A stretch of DNA of 64,000 nt, from assembly GCA_946699065.1 (NCBI GenBank), contig CAMPDV010000043.1:806001-870000 (forward strand). The letters are read 5' to 3'. The notes under the pieces were generated by a model, which saw nothing but the letters and a program-made list of their open reading frames with translations, made no database searches and had not been told where the DNA came from. Source of the stretch: Loxodes magnus. Its lineage: Eukaryota; Ciliophora; Karyorelictea; Loxodida; Loxodidae. This document shows positions 48,383 through 60,654 of the stretch, piece by piece (the first letter of the stretch is position 1; each line of letters starts with the position of its first letter). Position numbers and translations under genes: made by a program.

Positions 48383-49103
48383 AAAACCTTTAAAAACTTT
48401 AAATGATTTAATAAGAATTTTTCAAGTAAAGCAGTAATTAACTATAGCATCAATAAGAATCTTAATACTAAATTATATTTGCTATTATAAAAGCGTTAAT
48501 TTAATCTAAGAATTAAGCTTATCCATTTTCTTTTTTTATCTAAAAAGAGTTTTAAAACTTGAAAGGCAATCAAGTTAAGGTACTTATAAGTGCTTTTATT
48601 TCATAGAGTAATAAAAAATTACTTTAAGGAGTATTTAGTACTTAAACACACTGCTGGTCACATTTATATTAATAATACAAAACTGATGCTTATTAAATCC
48701 TATGAGAATTAGACTACATTTCAATTAATCGAATTGGAATTTTATTTCTATCCATACTTTTTTATTTATCATATCAAAATTAATTTACCATATGGTTACC
48801 ATTTCCAGTGAATATATTATAAAAAACCTGTCTGGAAGCAATTAAATTTAAACTTCTTTGGTTAACTCTTTTGAAGGGATTATCATTCATATAACTAAAA
48901 GAGAGTAAAAGGAGTTTAATTATTAGTAGCAGTAAAACCTTTTAAATTATAAGCATTTTATTAGTCTTGATTTGGGAACTTTAATTGCCTAAAAGACTAA
49001 TAAGGAGTAGGAAATATTATTACAATCAGAGTAGATGATTTAAATAGAAAAGCATATAATGAAACTAGTTCTTAATGAACCAAATTTTATTTATTAAAAT
49101 GTT
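48383..49103. other. intergenic stretch between convergent genes
   Basis: No gene seen on either strand; it contains the 3' flanks of the neighbouring genes. Confidence 0.5.
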
Positions 49104-49934
49104 TCAAAAATTGAAAATTCTTTTATTGTTAAATCCTTGGAAGTCGAAAGTATAATCTTTATTGCTTTTAAAAGTCTCTGATGGTGATTCAGGAACTGTA
49201 AAGAATGTAGAGCTCCTTGGAGATACAAAAACCATACTTGTTGGTGTTAAAGGAAACTAAAAAATAGTCTAAGGGGAAATTAAAGGAGTGATATTGAAAT
49301 TGGAGTTTATTCCTTATATTGGTAAATTATCATAATTAATTTCATTAGACAGCTATAAACTTGGCTTAAACTTCTTATAGATTTCGGATTTTATTCCTTC
49401 GTTTTATGTTACTTCTTAGTTATCTTCTAGATTCCTTTTTTGAATTATACTTTCGACTTTAGTTTGAGTTTCTTAGGAAGAAGGTTATCTTTCTTCTTAG
49501 CTTTGAGTTTTTTGCTATTTTTCTTTTTTTTAATTTAACTTCTTTTAATTAAGTTTTTTGTGCTTTTTGCTTTTTTATTTGCTTTATAAACGTAAATTCT
49601 TTCTTTAATTGCTGTAATAGTGGTTTTTTATTGAATTATCTGTTCTTCCTGGTAGCATTTTTGAAATTTCACTTCATTTGTTTCCTAAAATTGCTTGATA
49701 GTGTTCAAGTATTTTTTCCTCTTCTTAACTTCAAGACTTCTTATCTACTTTTGGATCAAGATGATTATGCCATCTTTCCCTACACTATTTTCCAGTTCTA
49801 GGTTACATCATAAAATGCTCTGTTAATTAGTAGGCAATCATGCTTCAATTTTTAACACCAAGTTTATCCACTAGCTGCTTGATTATATCATCTTCTTCCT
49901 TAGTCCAAGGTCTTCTGTTTAATTAACTAGACAT
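49104..49934 (-). CDS. R2R3-type Myb DNA-binding protein
   Basis: ATG 49934-49932, stop TGA 49106-49104, 276 residues, no intron. Two Myb repeats occupy residues about 8-112. R2: RPWTKEEDDIIKQLVDKLG, VKNWSMIAYQL, GKQCRERWHNHLDP. R3: KKSWSQEEEKILEHYQAILG, NKWSEISKMLPGRTDNSIKN. The regularly spaced tryptophans of the repeats are encoded partly by TGG and partly by TGA, and the Gln of the invariant GKQCRERW is TAG, which makes this gene a strong test of the genetic code. A basic Lys/Gln stretch follows (QKKLNQKKEKQQKTQ), then a Pro/Ser-rich C-terminal region (FPLTPTSMVFVSPRSS) that could activate or repress transcription. It acts in the nucleus as a sequence-specific transcription factor; the targets are unknown. 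Confidence 0.92.
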
Positions 49935-51172
49935 TTATTAATTCTTTAGTTTTATAAGTATTCTATAAATTCCTGTCTTCAATTAATTATAACTGAATTC
50001 AAAGCTTTATAATCTTAAGCTAAGATATACAAGCCTTATTTAATTCTTTCCTTACCTCATATAAAACTATTTCATTTCCTATGCAAAAATCAGCATTTTC
50101 TACCTGCTATAGAGTAAGTTAGTATCTCTACTTATTCTTTTAACTTTTGGATACTAAAGCACTAATCTGAGGATAAGATACTTTTACATATAAACAAGAA
50201 AGCAGTATCAATAACTTTCTAGAAGCTTCAAAAGAGTATAGTTTAAATGTTGTAAGTAGAGTAAATTTAATACCTTTAAACTTAGTAAGTAATACACTAA
50301 AGCTGCACCTTTTTACATTATATAAGAGGTATCTAGCACTTCGCTAGTTTTCATGCTAGTTAAAGTTAAACTTCTATATTTATTCTTATAAAGCAGCTTG
50401 GTAATTATAAAGTCGCTTTTCAATAACTGCGGAACTTTCTTAATGATTAGTGAACTTTAGTATTAAACGTTTAGGAAAGCATCAGTAGTCTATTATGATT
50501 GCTACGTGGTTGATGTCTTGTAAATAATAGTCCACGTTATAGAATTCTAGATTTCTTCTAAAATAATAATTTTTCTCTTAGCAGTTTTTATATATTTTAC
50601 TTCTATAAAAGATCTGCTCAGTATGTACCATTTTTTCCTCTTCCAGAAGACAAAAAATATATAGAATAAAAATAATATTTCATATAAACTGTAAGTTTAA
50701 TCTAGCTATTATTTAAAGAAATCCTCCATCTTTATCAAATACTACTTCTCTTTGCTTTTGCTAATTCAAAAATATACTAATTGCTTAGATTTCATTATTA
50801 ACTGTTTATAGCTATTAATATATAATCAGGCAGTTCTTTTTATGTAGCTAAGTACTTTAAATTTAGCTATTTTTGTACCTATACAGAGTAGTTTTGTAAG
50901 GCTATATTCATTTAATTTAGCTCTCTTTGTTGTATATCCATAGATAAATCTTAGAAACTATTTCTTAAACTTGTTATTAAGCGAAGCAAGGAAATGCAAA
51001 AGCATTAACTGGAGATTATGATTCCAACGTAAAACAATTAGTTGCTCATTACTAGATCAGTGCTTATTCTCAAAGAAGGCTTAAAAGCCCCTTCTAGTTT
51101 TGAGTTAAGTGTGCTGAGTAGGTTATATTATAGTAGTTAAAAGGAAATTAAATAGAGAAATTTTAATTGAAA
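49935..51172. other. AT-rich intergenic stretch
   Basis: Nothing recognised. The promoters of the divergent Myb and kinase genes must lie here. Confidence 0.5.
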
Positions 51173-53350
51173 ATGGATCTGAAACACAGAATTTTCAAAT
51201 AGAGAGGTAATTAAACTCAGCAAGCAAATTCTTTTTTATTCAATAACAAGATATTTATATAAAGGCATAATAGTGGGCATTTCACTAACCATAATCCTAA
51301 TTTTCAGAATTTTCTTTTTGCAAATAATCGAAAAAATAAATTTAAGACAATGACTAATTAGATTAATAGCCTGTGATAATCGAGACCTCTCACTGCTAAT
51401 ATAAACTAAGGAACCAAAATAAGAAGTAATTCCCCTCCAAAAATAACAGGATATAATTAAGTTTTTATGACAAATATCAGATTTAATGATAAGTAGGCAA
51501 ACACTAAGCTTATGGTAGCAACTTAGAGGCCTTAATCTAACTTTTTTATATAAGACTAATAGATTACTCAAAAAGAGCTGAATAACTCCAATTTTCTGCA
51601 AATCTAAAAGCTTAAAAATAGTAAACAACCTTCTTATAAGATGCCAGGACCCTAGTAAAGGCCTTCTACTGGAAATACTTAATTTAAAAAATATCTGAAT
51701 GTCTATCAAGGAAATCAAGCTAAAAATCTAGCTGAAAATCTTTATGTAGATATTATGAAAATTCCGTAAGAAAAGTCTAGTCCTGATCTTACTATAAAAG
51801 TTTAAAAAATAGATACTCTTGCTCCATAAAAATACAGCGCTTTGGAATTAAACACTAATAACCTTTAGGATATACCTGAAATAAAAACTAAAGAAGAAAT
51901 GTAATTAAAAGAGGAAAACTATTGCCTTCCTTAATAAGCAGTAGAAGAAGTAAAAATTGAAAACTATGAAAAGCGGCCTTGTACATCTTAGAATCCTATT
52001 AATAAATAGTAAAGTTCATAAAATCAGGAATTCGATTATAACTTCATTCGTCTAGGAACTACTCAAAACATATCAGGAAGATCTCCAACTTTTTCTCCTA
52101 ACATGAGTTTTAGAACTCCTAAGATACCTTAAAGTTTCAAGAAGTAAAATATCAGTAATAGAATATTAAAAAAGGAAGAAGACAAAATGAAAGAAATGAA
52201 TGTGAATTAGACAGAAGTTCCAGCAGTATAAAAGCAAGAGTTAGATATATAAAACTTGTAAATTCAAAGCAATAAGTCTTTTAATGACTTTTTTGTGAGT
52301 AAGACAACTCTTAATGATTATAACTTAGGAAAGCTAATTGGAAAAGGTGCATATGCTACAGTAATCTATGGCAAAAATAAGCAAAATAACCAAAAAGTAG
52401 CCATTAAAACGTATGAAAAGTATAAATTATTGGATCCTCATAGAAGAAAAACCGTGAAAAGAGAAATTTACGTACTCTAAAAACTGGAACACCCCAATAT
52501 TGCTAAACTTTATGAAGTTGTTAACTGCAGTAAACAACTGCACCTTGTCACTGAATTTGTTGAAGGACCGAGTTTATATGTTTTTCTAAAGAAACATGAA
52601 AAGAGAAAAATTCCTGAAGAACTTGCCAAGAAAATTATAAAACAGCTACTCGAAGCTCTTGATTACTGTCACAGTTTAAGTATAACACATAGAGATATAA
52701 AGCTAGAAAACATTCTCCTCAAAAACAATGGTGTAGATGGTAATTTTACAGTCAAGTTAATCGACTTTGGATTCTCAACTGAAATGCCAAAAGATTAAAA
52801 AATAAGAGTTTTTTGCGGAACTCCAAGCTATATGGCTCCAGAAATTATTGCTCGTAAAGAACACTGTGGACCTCCAGTAGATATTTGAGCTACAGGAGTT
52901 TTAATATTTGCAATTCTTAATGGATTCTTTCCGTTTAGAGGTAAAACAGAAAAAGAGCTTTATAAAAAAATATTGATAGGAGAATTTTCTTTTGGAGAAA
53001 ACTTAAGTGAAAAATCAAAAGCTATAATAACTAGAATGTTGGCATTAAATCCAAGTAAACGCCCAAATGTAAAAGAAGTTCTGCAAGATCCTTGAATTAC
53101 CTCATCAAATTTTTAAACTTCTATAGGAAAAAGTAAAAGCATTGGAACCATGCCAGCAGAAAACAACAAGTTTGACAAGCACTTAATTTATTAAATAGTA
53201 AATTATCATACAGAAAAAGCTAGGATACAGTGAAGAAGAAATACTCAAGTGTTTATAAGACAAAAATAGTCATATATACCTTCTTTATACTCGCCTAGTT
53301 TTAAAGCAGTCCCAAACGAATAATAAAGAGGAAGAATAGAAAAATAATGA
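51173..53350 (+). CDS. CAMK/SNF1-like Ser/Thr kinase with long N-terminus and UBA-like tail
   Basis: ATG 51173 opens a frame that runs unbroken into the kinase domain. Residues 1-380 are Gln/Asn/Ser/Pro rich and probably disordered. The kinase domain spans about residues 382-640: G-loop LIGKGAYATVIYG, Lys in KVAIKTYEKY, HRD as THRDIKLEN, DFG as LIDFGFS, FCGTPSYMAPE, then DIWATGV and DPWIT, with both Trp encoded by TGA. The order and GTPSYMAPE place it with SNF1/MARK-type kinases. A 16-nt intron at 53198-53213 (GTAAATTATCATACAG) then brings in a UBA-like helix bundle (LGYSEEEILKCLQD, HIYLLYTRLVLKQ) as in SNF1/MARK kinases. In that spliced frame no TGA follows for several hundred bases, so the stop is unresolved; unspliced, TGA 53348-53350 ends a 725-residue protein. 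Confidence 0.85.
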
Positions 53351-54071
53351 TCTTTAGAATATTTAAATGTTCTGTAATCTTATAAAATTTAATCATCTAA
53401 TCTATATTTAAGCTTTCTCATTGGCTATTTAATTTATTTTAGTCTCCTTTTCATAAATTTTCATCTATAATGTAATTATACAAGTTTATGGACCTTATCT
53501 CGTTAAATCTAAAGCTATTATTTTTATTATAAATATATATATTTTTCTGCTAAAAGTCATTTAATTAATTTTGTTCCAAAAGGATTTTTAACTTGAAACA
53601 TTTTTGTTTTTAATTAATCCCCTTAAAGAAGTTAAATAGACTGGAGGATGTTTAAAAGAGTTGTTATTGTAGGGATTATTCTTTTGGCAACTTCATTTAT
53701 TCTTATTTCAGCTAATAGACTAAATAATCATATACATCCTAAAGATCTTGGAATGCTTACTTTTATATTCCTCTAAATCTAGTAACTATTGAGCTAAAAT
53801 TTACCACTTAGTAATAGTTCAAACTATCTAAACTAAACTTTATCTTGCCTCTCTTAGTTCATTTCCAAATGAATAGTTATAAAGTATAAATTCTAAATAC
53901 GAGTTCCCAGTAGATTGATTATAGTAGCCTTAATTAAATAGAAGCTATTAGATTTTAGATAAATAAGCTTAGAGTCAAGTTTTGTTTTAAATTAGTTTGA
54001 TAAATTAATTAATCTGCTTTAGTTGAGAGATTTATAGATAGTATGAAGTGAATTATTTAAATAGTTTTTGC
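53351..54071. other. spacer with a possible signal-peptide remnant
   Basis: At ATG 53648 a forward frame starts like a signal or anchor peptide (MFKRVVIVGIILLATSFILI followed by SANRLNNHIHPKDLG) and reaches a TGA at about 54041, but the rest has random composition. It could be a short secreted protein with missed introns or a truncated gene copy; it is not called. Confidence 0.3.
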
Positions 54072-55118
54072 TCATTTTTCTGGTGCTACATTTTCTAGAG
54101 AAATATATTGATGGCTTTCCGCTTCTTTTTTGTTACTCCACCAGATCCAAAATCCACACAAAACAATTAAAAGAACTGCTCCAACCATAATAAAAACCCA
54201 GTACATTCCAGTTTCTGTACTAGGATCGGAGTAATATAACTAATCAAAAGCATTATAATCAGTGAAATGTTGGAAGCATCTAAGGTGTCCATTGAAATAG
54301 TTTTAGTCAAGCTGTTCTTAAATATGTCCATAGTCTATTAGAATTTGTTAAGCACAAGCTTTAGACAAATATTTATCTACAGCTTTCTAATCTTCCAAAT
54401 CAATAAACACTGAGCATACTTAAATAAATTGATTTTTGTAATGCTCATCAAAGATACTTGTCGTGCAACGTCTTGGTAAGCTATCCACATCCTCTAAATC
54501 TACTGGAACACATTTACAATTTCCACTAGCACATTGATCGTTTCTTTAACACTAACTCCAATTCTTACTCTTATTTTTACTTTGCAGGTAATTGCTGTCG
54601 ATTGCCTATAAATATTTATCAAAATAGCATTTAGCAATTTAATACTTGCTTACTATAACAGTATTGTCCTCTGTACAGAATTCGCTGCATTTAAGTTTTT
54701 ATCTCCATTTTTGAACATCCATTACTCCACATACTGCGTCCATGATTTCTTTTAAAATAGCTTCTGTATTATTAGTGAAGTTTTAGTATCCATTTTTTTC
54801 TACTTTTACACTTCATTCCTCATTCTCATTAAAGAAATGACTTACAAAACAAGCATCAGGCTTAAAATAATCGTTGACAATAATTTAGCTTCCATTTTAG
54901 TAAATGCAATAATCCTTCGGAATTTCAAACTCTTAACTAGAGCAACTCCAAACTGGGCAACTTTTATCTATTACTTTACCTAAGTTAACGTGATTCTAAT
55001 TAAAGGAATTGTGCCATAGGTAACTATAAAGAAAAGAATAATCCTAATAAGAATCCTTGCAGTGTACAAGCACTAAGTAGGTAAGAATGAAGATAAATAG
55101 GATAGAGAAACTAATCAT
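54072..55118 (-). CDS. type I Cys-rich membrane protein (second member)
   Basis: ATG 55118-55116, stop TGA 54074-54072, 348 residues, no intron. Signal peptide (MISFSILFIFILTYLVLVHC), ectodomain with about 17 Cys (CPVWSCSSQEFEIPKDYC, CSEFCTEDNTVIVSKYQIAKC, CQRNDQCASGNCKC), several NxS/T sites (NGS, NFT, NNT, NKS), one membrane span at about residues 300-325 (WVFIMVGAVLLIVLCGFWIWW), and a short acidic tail of about 24 residues. The CxxNDQCASGNCKC module is shared in style with the genes at 5.8 kb and 35.8 kb. Probably a plasma-membrane or coat protein. Unlike the 35.8 kb member it has almost no cytosolic tail. Confidence 0.83.
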
Positions 55119-55498
55119 TTTTTTATTAGCTTTAAATTATTACAGACTCCTTTAATTTAATTCCTTATAGTAACTCCACTTCTTTACTTTATTTAATTCT
55201 GAAACTCTATCTATTGCTCAAACTCCCCTCTTTAAGAAGCTATAGTTAAAGATAACAAAATTAGTTTAAGAAAGGTAGGGAGATTTCAAGTGTAATAGGT
55301 TGTTTATGAAATCAAGGAATGAGCATAAGGGATAAAAAAATAAGGCTTTAGCTTTATAGTTTAATGATAAGTGTTGTAATTATAGACTTAAATAGGTTTA
55401 TCTTTATGGAGCTTTATATAATGAAACTATAACAAAGAATTATTGTAAATTACAATCGATTTCCATTAATTCGTATCCCTATAAACTCATAGTCGAAG
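55119..55498. other. short intergenic stretch
   Basis: Divergent promoter region between the Cys-rich gene and the next forward gene; no element recognised. Confidence 0.45.
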
Positions 55499-56332
55499 AT
55501 GGGAAAGTATATCACAACTATTTGCTCTTTTCTCTTTGTTTTAGTTCTATCGCTGAATTTAAAGTATTTTCAATTTATGATCCATGATAGCAACATAATA
55601 TTACTGCTGTTTTAAGTTTAAGATTTGAAAATCAAGAAGTTGATAGATAAAAGCATTTAAAGGGAAGATAGAACTGCTTTATATCCGAAATGAATGGCTT
55701 TTAGATACAGAGAATATATGATTAAGGACTTTAGTATATTTTAATGGGGAAAATGCTTAACTAATAATTAGGTTATCAAAGCATTAACTTAGATAATGCT
55801 TTAATCACTTCTGTCTAGCATTATCTAAAAATAAATATTTTGATATCATTAGCTTAAGTTAATCTTTACACAGAATATTCTGATTAAAGATGTCAAAAGC
55901 ATTCATCATAAACTCTAAACAGTAAGTAGTATATCATTTTATAACTCAAATCAAGATAATTAAATTAGTAAAATTATTAAAGAAGAAAGGTTCAACGCAG
56001 AACGATTATACCCTATGTAATAATATTTTCCATTTCCTAGGATACAAAAATTAGTAGATAGATCTTATAAAGATTTAATTTAAAAACTCACTTCTATGAT
56101 TAAATATTCTAATAAGAGTAATAAGATCTAACCAAGATATTTGTCTTAATATTACTTAAAGGATTTAGCCTTAAGTAATTAGAATTGAGATATTCAAATA
56201 AAATTATTTCAATAAGCTAACAAATATAATGACCTGATATTTAAATAATGTGGCTGGGATAGAAAATCTAAGAATGATCAAAAATGACTTCTTTGCTTTA
56301 TTTCTGGCCATAAAGATTTTGAATATTATTGA
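55499..56332 (+). CDS. hypothetical protein, exon joints unresolved
   Basis: ATG 55499 starts with a hydrophobic anchor or signal (MGKYITTICSFLFVLVLSL). The same frame ends with a clearly coding 3' part (KIIKEERFNAERLYPMQQYF, LVDRSYKDLIQKLTSMIKYS, then FKQCGWDRKSKNDQKW) and a stop at TGA 56330-56332 or 56339-56341. In between, the coding signal moves through the other two frames (for example ENQEVDRQKHLKGRQNCFIS near 55640 and LYIRNEWLLDTENIWLRTLV near 55720), which points to two or three short introns; a 16-nt candidate at about 55859-55874 (GTTAATCTTTACACAG) is one. No family recognised. The outer borders are better supported than the interior. Confidence 0.42.
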
Positions 56333-56817
56333 TATTATTGAAATTAAGTATTCCTTCTTTACTAAAAACTGTAATGCTTCTATAATTTTAGGAGATTAAG
56401 CTTATAGGCATCAAATGTTCAATCTCCATATTCGGTTAGAATATTAAAAATCTAAAGATAGTTTAGATTGCATGATATGGAGTTAAACATACTTACAGCC
56501 TCGAAAATAGAGGTAAACTATATAAAATTAACCACATTTGACCTAAACTAATATCACTACTTAGCTAAGATACAAAGCACAAGTCCTTTATTATACAGTC
56601 AATTGCAGGAAAAGATGTAAGAAATAGTTTAAACTTCTCTATAAGTCTAATAAGATAGACTATTATATCATTTCCAACTAGAGATAATTAATTGGTAGCT
56701 TGTTTAAAATAATGACTTAGCAAGTATTTCAGTTAGTTTATGAGACTTTTTAATTAAGTTAATTTAAAACTTACTTACCTTTTTAGTGACATATTTATTG
56801 TAGCTTATAATTTATCA
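56333..56817. other. AT-rich intergenic stretch
   Basis: Nothing recognised; it contains the 5' flank of the potassium-channel gene. Confidence 0.45.
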
Positions 56818-58725
56818 ATGTAAAAATAAGGAGAATAGGAAAGTGGACAATAAGAATAAGCAACGTTTGCAGCAAGAAGAGTAAATGCATGATCTGCTAA
56901 AGTTTGAAATTAGAAGTTAGACGAAGAATTAGAAATTAATTATTCAACAGACAGAACTTTTGTAACTGATAATAATGATGAACAGCAAAACCTAGCGAAA
57001 ACTTAGATTATTGCAAATAATGCAGATGTTAAAAATAAAATCTAACAGCCAGAAACTAATCAAAAAAGTAAAGGTAATTTCGAAAAGCTTTTAGCTCTTT
57101 CAGTTTCTCGAAGAGGATAAAGAAGAAAAGCTCTAAGTAAGCCTTAAGTTACTGAAAAGCAAATAAGTTGGTCACGAAACTATCATATGATGAGACTGAT
57201 TAGAGCTAAAATAGTAAAATGGGATACCTGCATTTGTGCAATAGTCATATCTTGTGTTCTTATTGAATATTATAGTAATAAAGAATTTGAATAAGAGAAA
57301 AAGCATGAAATATGCGAATCATATTTGCCTTTATTTGATTTGCCTTTTCCACTTGCTTATGAAATGTAAAATTATAACGTATCTACTAGCTTTTCTTTAG
57401 AAATTTGTAATTGATATGTGGATAAAAATAAATACGAAAGTAATCATTATGTAACAGCTTTGAGATCAATAAATATGTGTCTAACTTTCTTTATTGTAAC
57501 ATTTCTTTTAATGAGATATATCTGCTAGTAAAATCTTATTAATCTTACAGCTGATGTACCAATTAAATTTTACAAAAACAAGACTCTCATGCGCAACCTC
57601 TTGTGTGAAGTTCTTTTTTCTGTAATAATAACTCCTCCACTATTTGATTACCATTTTTCGCTTAATGAAACAGGAGGTGGCATGTTTGAATATTCATTAG
57701 ATGGCATAATTAGTGTAGTTATGCTAATTAGGTTTCTCTTTGTTTTTAAATTGCTATATCATTTTTCAAGATGGAGTGGAAGAGGTACAGAGAAAACGTT
57801 CAAAAAGTTTTAGTTGAATCCTAGCATTTTATTTGCTATTAAGGCAGAGTTTAAAACTAGGCCTTTTTATCTTTTATTAGGAACGTTGGGAGTTATAGTC
57901 TGCGTGAGTTCTCTTGCCCTGCGTATTTTCGAAATGGGAAATAGAGATATTTCAATGTAAACTTTGGACTTTTCGTAACCAGATGTAGCAGGTTATGTAT
58001 TGTGTATTACTTTGGCTACTGTAGGATATGGAGATGGATTTCCAGCAACATGGCTTGGGAGAGTTATCGCTGCTTTTGCCTGCATATCTGGATCTACTTT
58101 TACTAACCTTCTGAATATTAGTGCTATAGACAAAACTAAGTTTACGGAAGAAGAATATCAATCATACTTGCAAATCAGGAAACACTATGTCTATTAAAAA
58201 ATCCAGAATGAAGCCGCTAATATTATTAAGTTCACTATCCGTCTTAAATGAATGAACTAATCAGCTTAAAACTAGAATGTATATAGATAGAGAAGAACTG
58301 CTGCCGTTTTTGACCAGAAAAGCATATAAATAAAAAAATCTCTTACTATGCTTCAAACAGACTAGCGTACAAGCTTTTTCACAAAGGCTTTTCTTATAAG
58401 AACATAACTTTCTGCCAACAGTAGAAAACTTAAAACTCAAAGAGATAAATACAAAGATACTGACAAGTCATTAGAAGAATAACTTAGAGAGATTAAAGCT
58501 AAAATTGAAAATTACGATGAACTTAGGAAACACATAGACATAGATCAGCTTTCTAGCAAAGTTCAAGGACTTCAAGATTAAATAAACGATAGTCAAGAGA
58601 TGTTTAATAAAATTCAGGAATAATATTCATAAATATACGATCTTTCTAAAAAATTAATGAGTTAGGAACATATTAAGGAGCGTAGAGAGGTAAAGAACAC
58701 CTTTTTAGTTGACAAGGAAAAATGA
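56818..58725 (+). CDS. SK-type (calcium-activated) potassium channel
   Basis: ATG 56818, stop TGA 58723-58725, 635 residues, no intron. Residues 1-130 are cytosolic. Six membrane segments follow (S1 about 140-160, KWDTCICAIVISCVLIEYY; S2 after a Cys-containing loop, SINMCLTFFIVTFLLMRYI; S3-S5; S6 RVIAAFACISGSTFTNLL). The pore has the selectivity filter TLATVGYGDGFPAT at about residue 398. There is no charged voltage-sensor S4. After S6 comes a basic helical region (HYVYQKIQNEAANIIKFTIR) placed where SK channels bind calmodulin, then RTAAVFDQKSIQIKKSLTML and a C-terminal coiled coil (LEEQLREIKAKIENYDELR, LSSKVQGLQDQINDSQEMF). The channel would conduct K+ out of the cell when cytosolic calcium rises, resetting membrane potential after ciliary-reversal calcium spikes (role inferred from ciliate physiology). 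Confidence 0.88.
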
Positions 58726-59100
58726 GTATAAGAGAAGGAAATATACTTTACCATTTTAGTTAATTTAAGAATATAAAATGACACATTAAAGCAAAACTGT
58801 TGTTAAAGTTAATGATATAAATCTTCTTTCTTTATTAGATAAACCTATAAAATAGAGTTTCCTTCTGAATTAATTTAAGCTAATTAGTACTAAATCATGC
58901 TGAGTCTAAAAGTACTTTTAATACAATATTATTATGATACTAGGATACCAAATAAGCATCTTAATTGCTTTATATAGATATTGAGTTGAATTGCTGAGTT
59001 TAAATACTGCTAGTTTAATTATTTGATTTAAGATTAGTACTCTAGTAATATAGTAGAGCTGGTAATTCCAGTTTGTAATGTTTGAATGAATTAAACTTAA
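58726..59100. other. spacer between convergent channel and transporter genes
   Basis: Nothing recognised. The reading frame of the transporter stays free of TGA throughout this stretch. Confidence 0.45.
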
Positions 59101-60654
59101 TTAAGAATTAATAAAAGAAACTAAGGTAACTATTATATTTCCAAAGCCCAAAATTGTCATAAGAAGAGTAGCTGATCCATAGAAAGCATTTTACCAGGAG
59201 TAAGCTAAGCCTTAAGCTTTGCTTAGTTTAAATTGAATGAGACAGGGAAAAATGAAGGATTGAGCGACTCCTAATAAACTGCCTACTATTGAAATAAAAA
59301 CAACTAAGTCAGAAATAGCTAAAGCTAATACTAAAGAAACTAGGGTTATAAAAGTGGTAATCATCACATAGTTTAGAATACTAGTCTTATCAACGGAAGT
59401 TTCAAGAAACATTAAGAATGAATTTCTGCAGTATCATACTCTTCAAGGTATATTTAAGGTAGCTACTAGGATTATCAATATTTTAGAAATTATCATCAGG
59501 AAGTCATTTTTAATTTCCGATATTTTGCTTCTTTCAATGAATATCTTAGGCATGTCATTAATAAAGCTAAAATAACCAGCAATTCCAACTATCAAGTATA
59601 TGGCTAATAAAAAGATTAAGCTTTTTCACGTAGTTTTATTCATTCTCCTAATATCAGCGTTTTCTAGTTTTTTCTAGGTTTCAAAAAGACTATCATACCC
59701 TATAAAAATAAATATTATAACTGATATATCTTGAAATATCTTATAGTCTGTCTTCACTAGCTTTACATCATCATAGTTATTATGCTTCACAAACAAAGGC
59801 AACTCTGCTAATACTAAAAAAGATACAAATAATATAGTCAAGAATCCCATCAAACGAACGTAATGGAACTTTTCAATAGAACGAAGGTAAGAAACAAAAG
59901 AGATTAAACTTAAAGGGATAAGAATACAAGCAGCTCTAGAAAGGTCTATTTGGTTACTAATTTATCTTAAGGTATCGGGCATTATTGATCCGATGAGAAT
60001 TATATAGCTGGCTAAAGTGCAAATTGAACATATAATCTCTAATGCTAAAAATGTCACTTTAGCCTTATCTCCCAATATAGTTTTAATTAATCCTGCATAA
60101 GTATATTTCTCAACTAAAAAAATGCTTCTTATGAGTACTTATGTAAAGCTTTATAAAAGAATCCCGTAAATTATAAACAATAATGTTCCAAATAAAAATC
60201 CAGTTCGAGACATTATATAAGGAATAGTAAAAAACCCAACATTCAAATTTTCAATTATTATTGCAAAAATTGCTTTTCTCATTGATCCCGGTCTTAGTGG
60301 ACGAAAGACTCTATTGAAAAATGGTATATTTTAGGGAACACTTCGATAAGTCAATCTTTCTCAATTAAACTAGTTTTATTGATTTTCGAACTATATTTGC
60401 ATTTCTTAGTCTTCAGATTCAACATTTATCACACTTCTTTCTTCGCTTGATTACTCATACAAAGATCCTGCTTCAAATTATTGGGATTTTTATATCTTAA
60501 TGTCTTAATTTGCTTTATGTTCGAATCTAGGAGTGTTTCCTGGGTAAAAGTACTAACTATCTAAGACACTCATCTTATTAGCAAAAGTATGTATGGTATT
60601 GTAGGAATCTTAGTTAATAGAATAGTCGCTAGAAGTAAATTCTCGTTGCTGCAT
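59101..60654 (-). CDS. amino-acid transporter, AAAP family
   Basis: ATG 60654-60652. About 130 N-terminal residues are hydrophilic and acidic. Then follow some eleven membrane segments in the pattern of amino acid/auxin permease (AAAP) transporters: TM1 begins at SMRKAIFAIIIENLNVGFFT with the typical N-x-G-x-F-x-x-P-Y (NVGFFTIPYIM), TM3 VTFLALEIICSICTLASYII, RLMGFLTILFVSFLVLAELP, DISVIIFIFIGYDSLFE, and a final helix LLMTILGFGNIIVTLVSF. AAAP carriers exchange neutral or cationic amino acids across plasma or lysosomal membranes. After SFINS the next codon is TAA (59103-59101) and no in-frame TGA follows for over 300 nt, so I have ended the gene here at 517 residues; this end is inferred from the family, not from a TGA stop. 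Confidence 0.83.

Noticed and set aside
53648-54043. Signal-peptide-like start MFKRVVIVGIILLATSFILI
   Set aside because: The N-terminus is convincing but the following 110 residues look non-coding and no spliced continuation could be placed.
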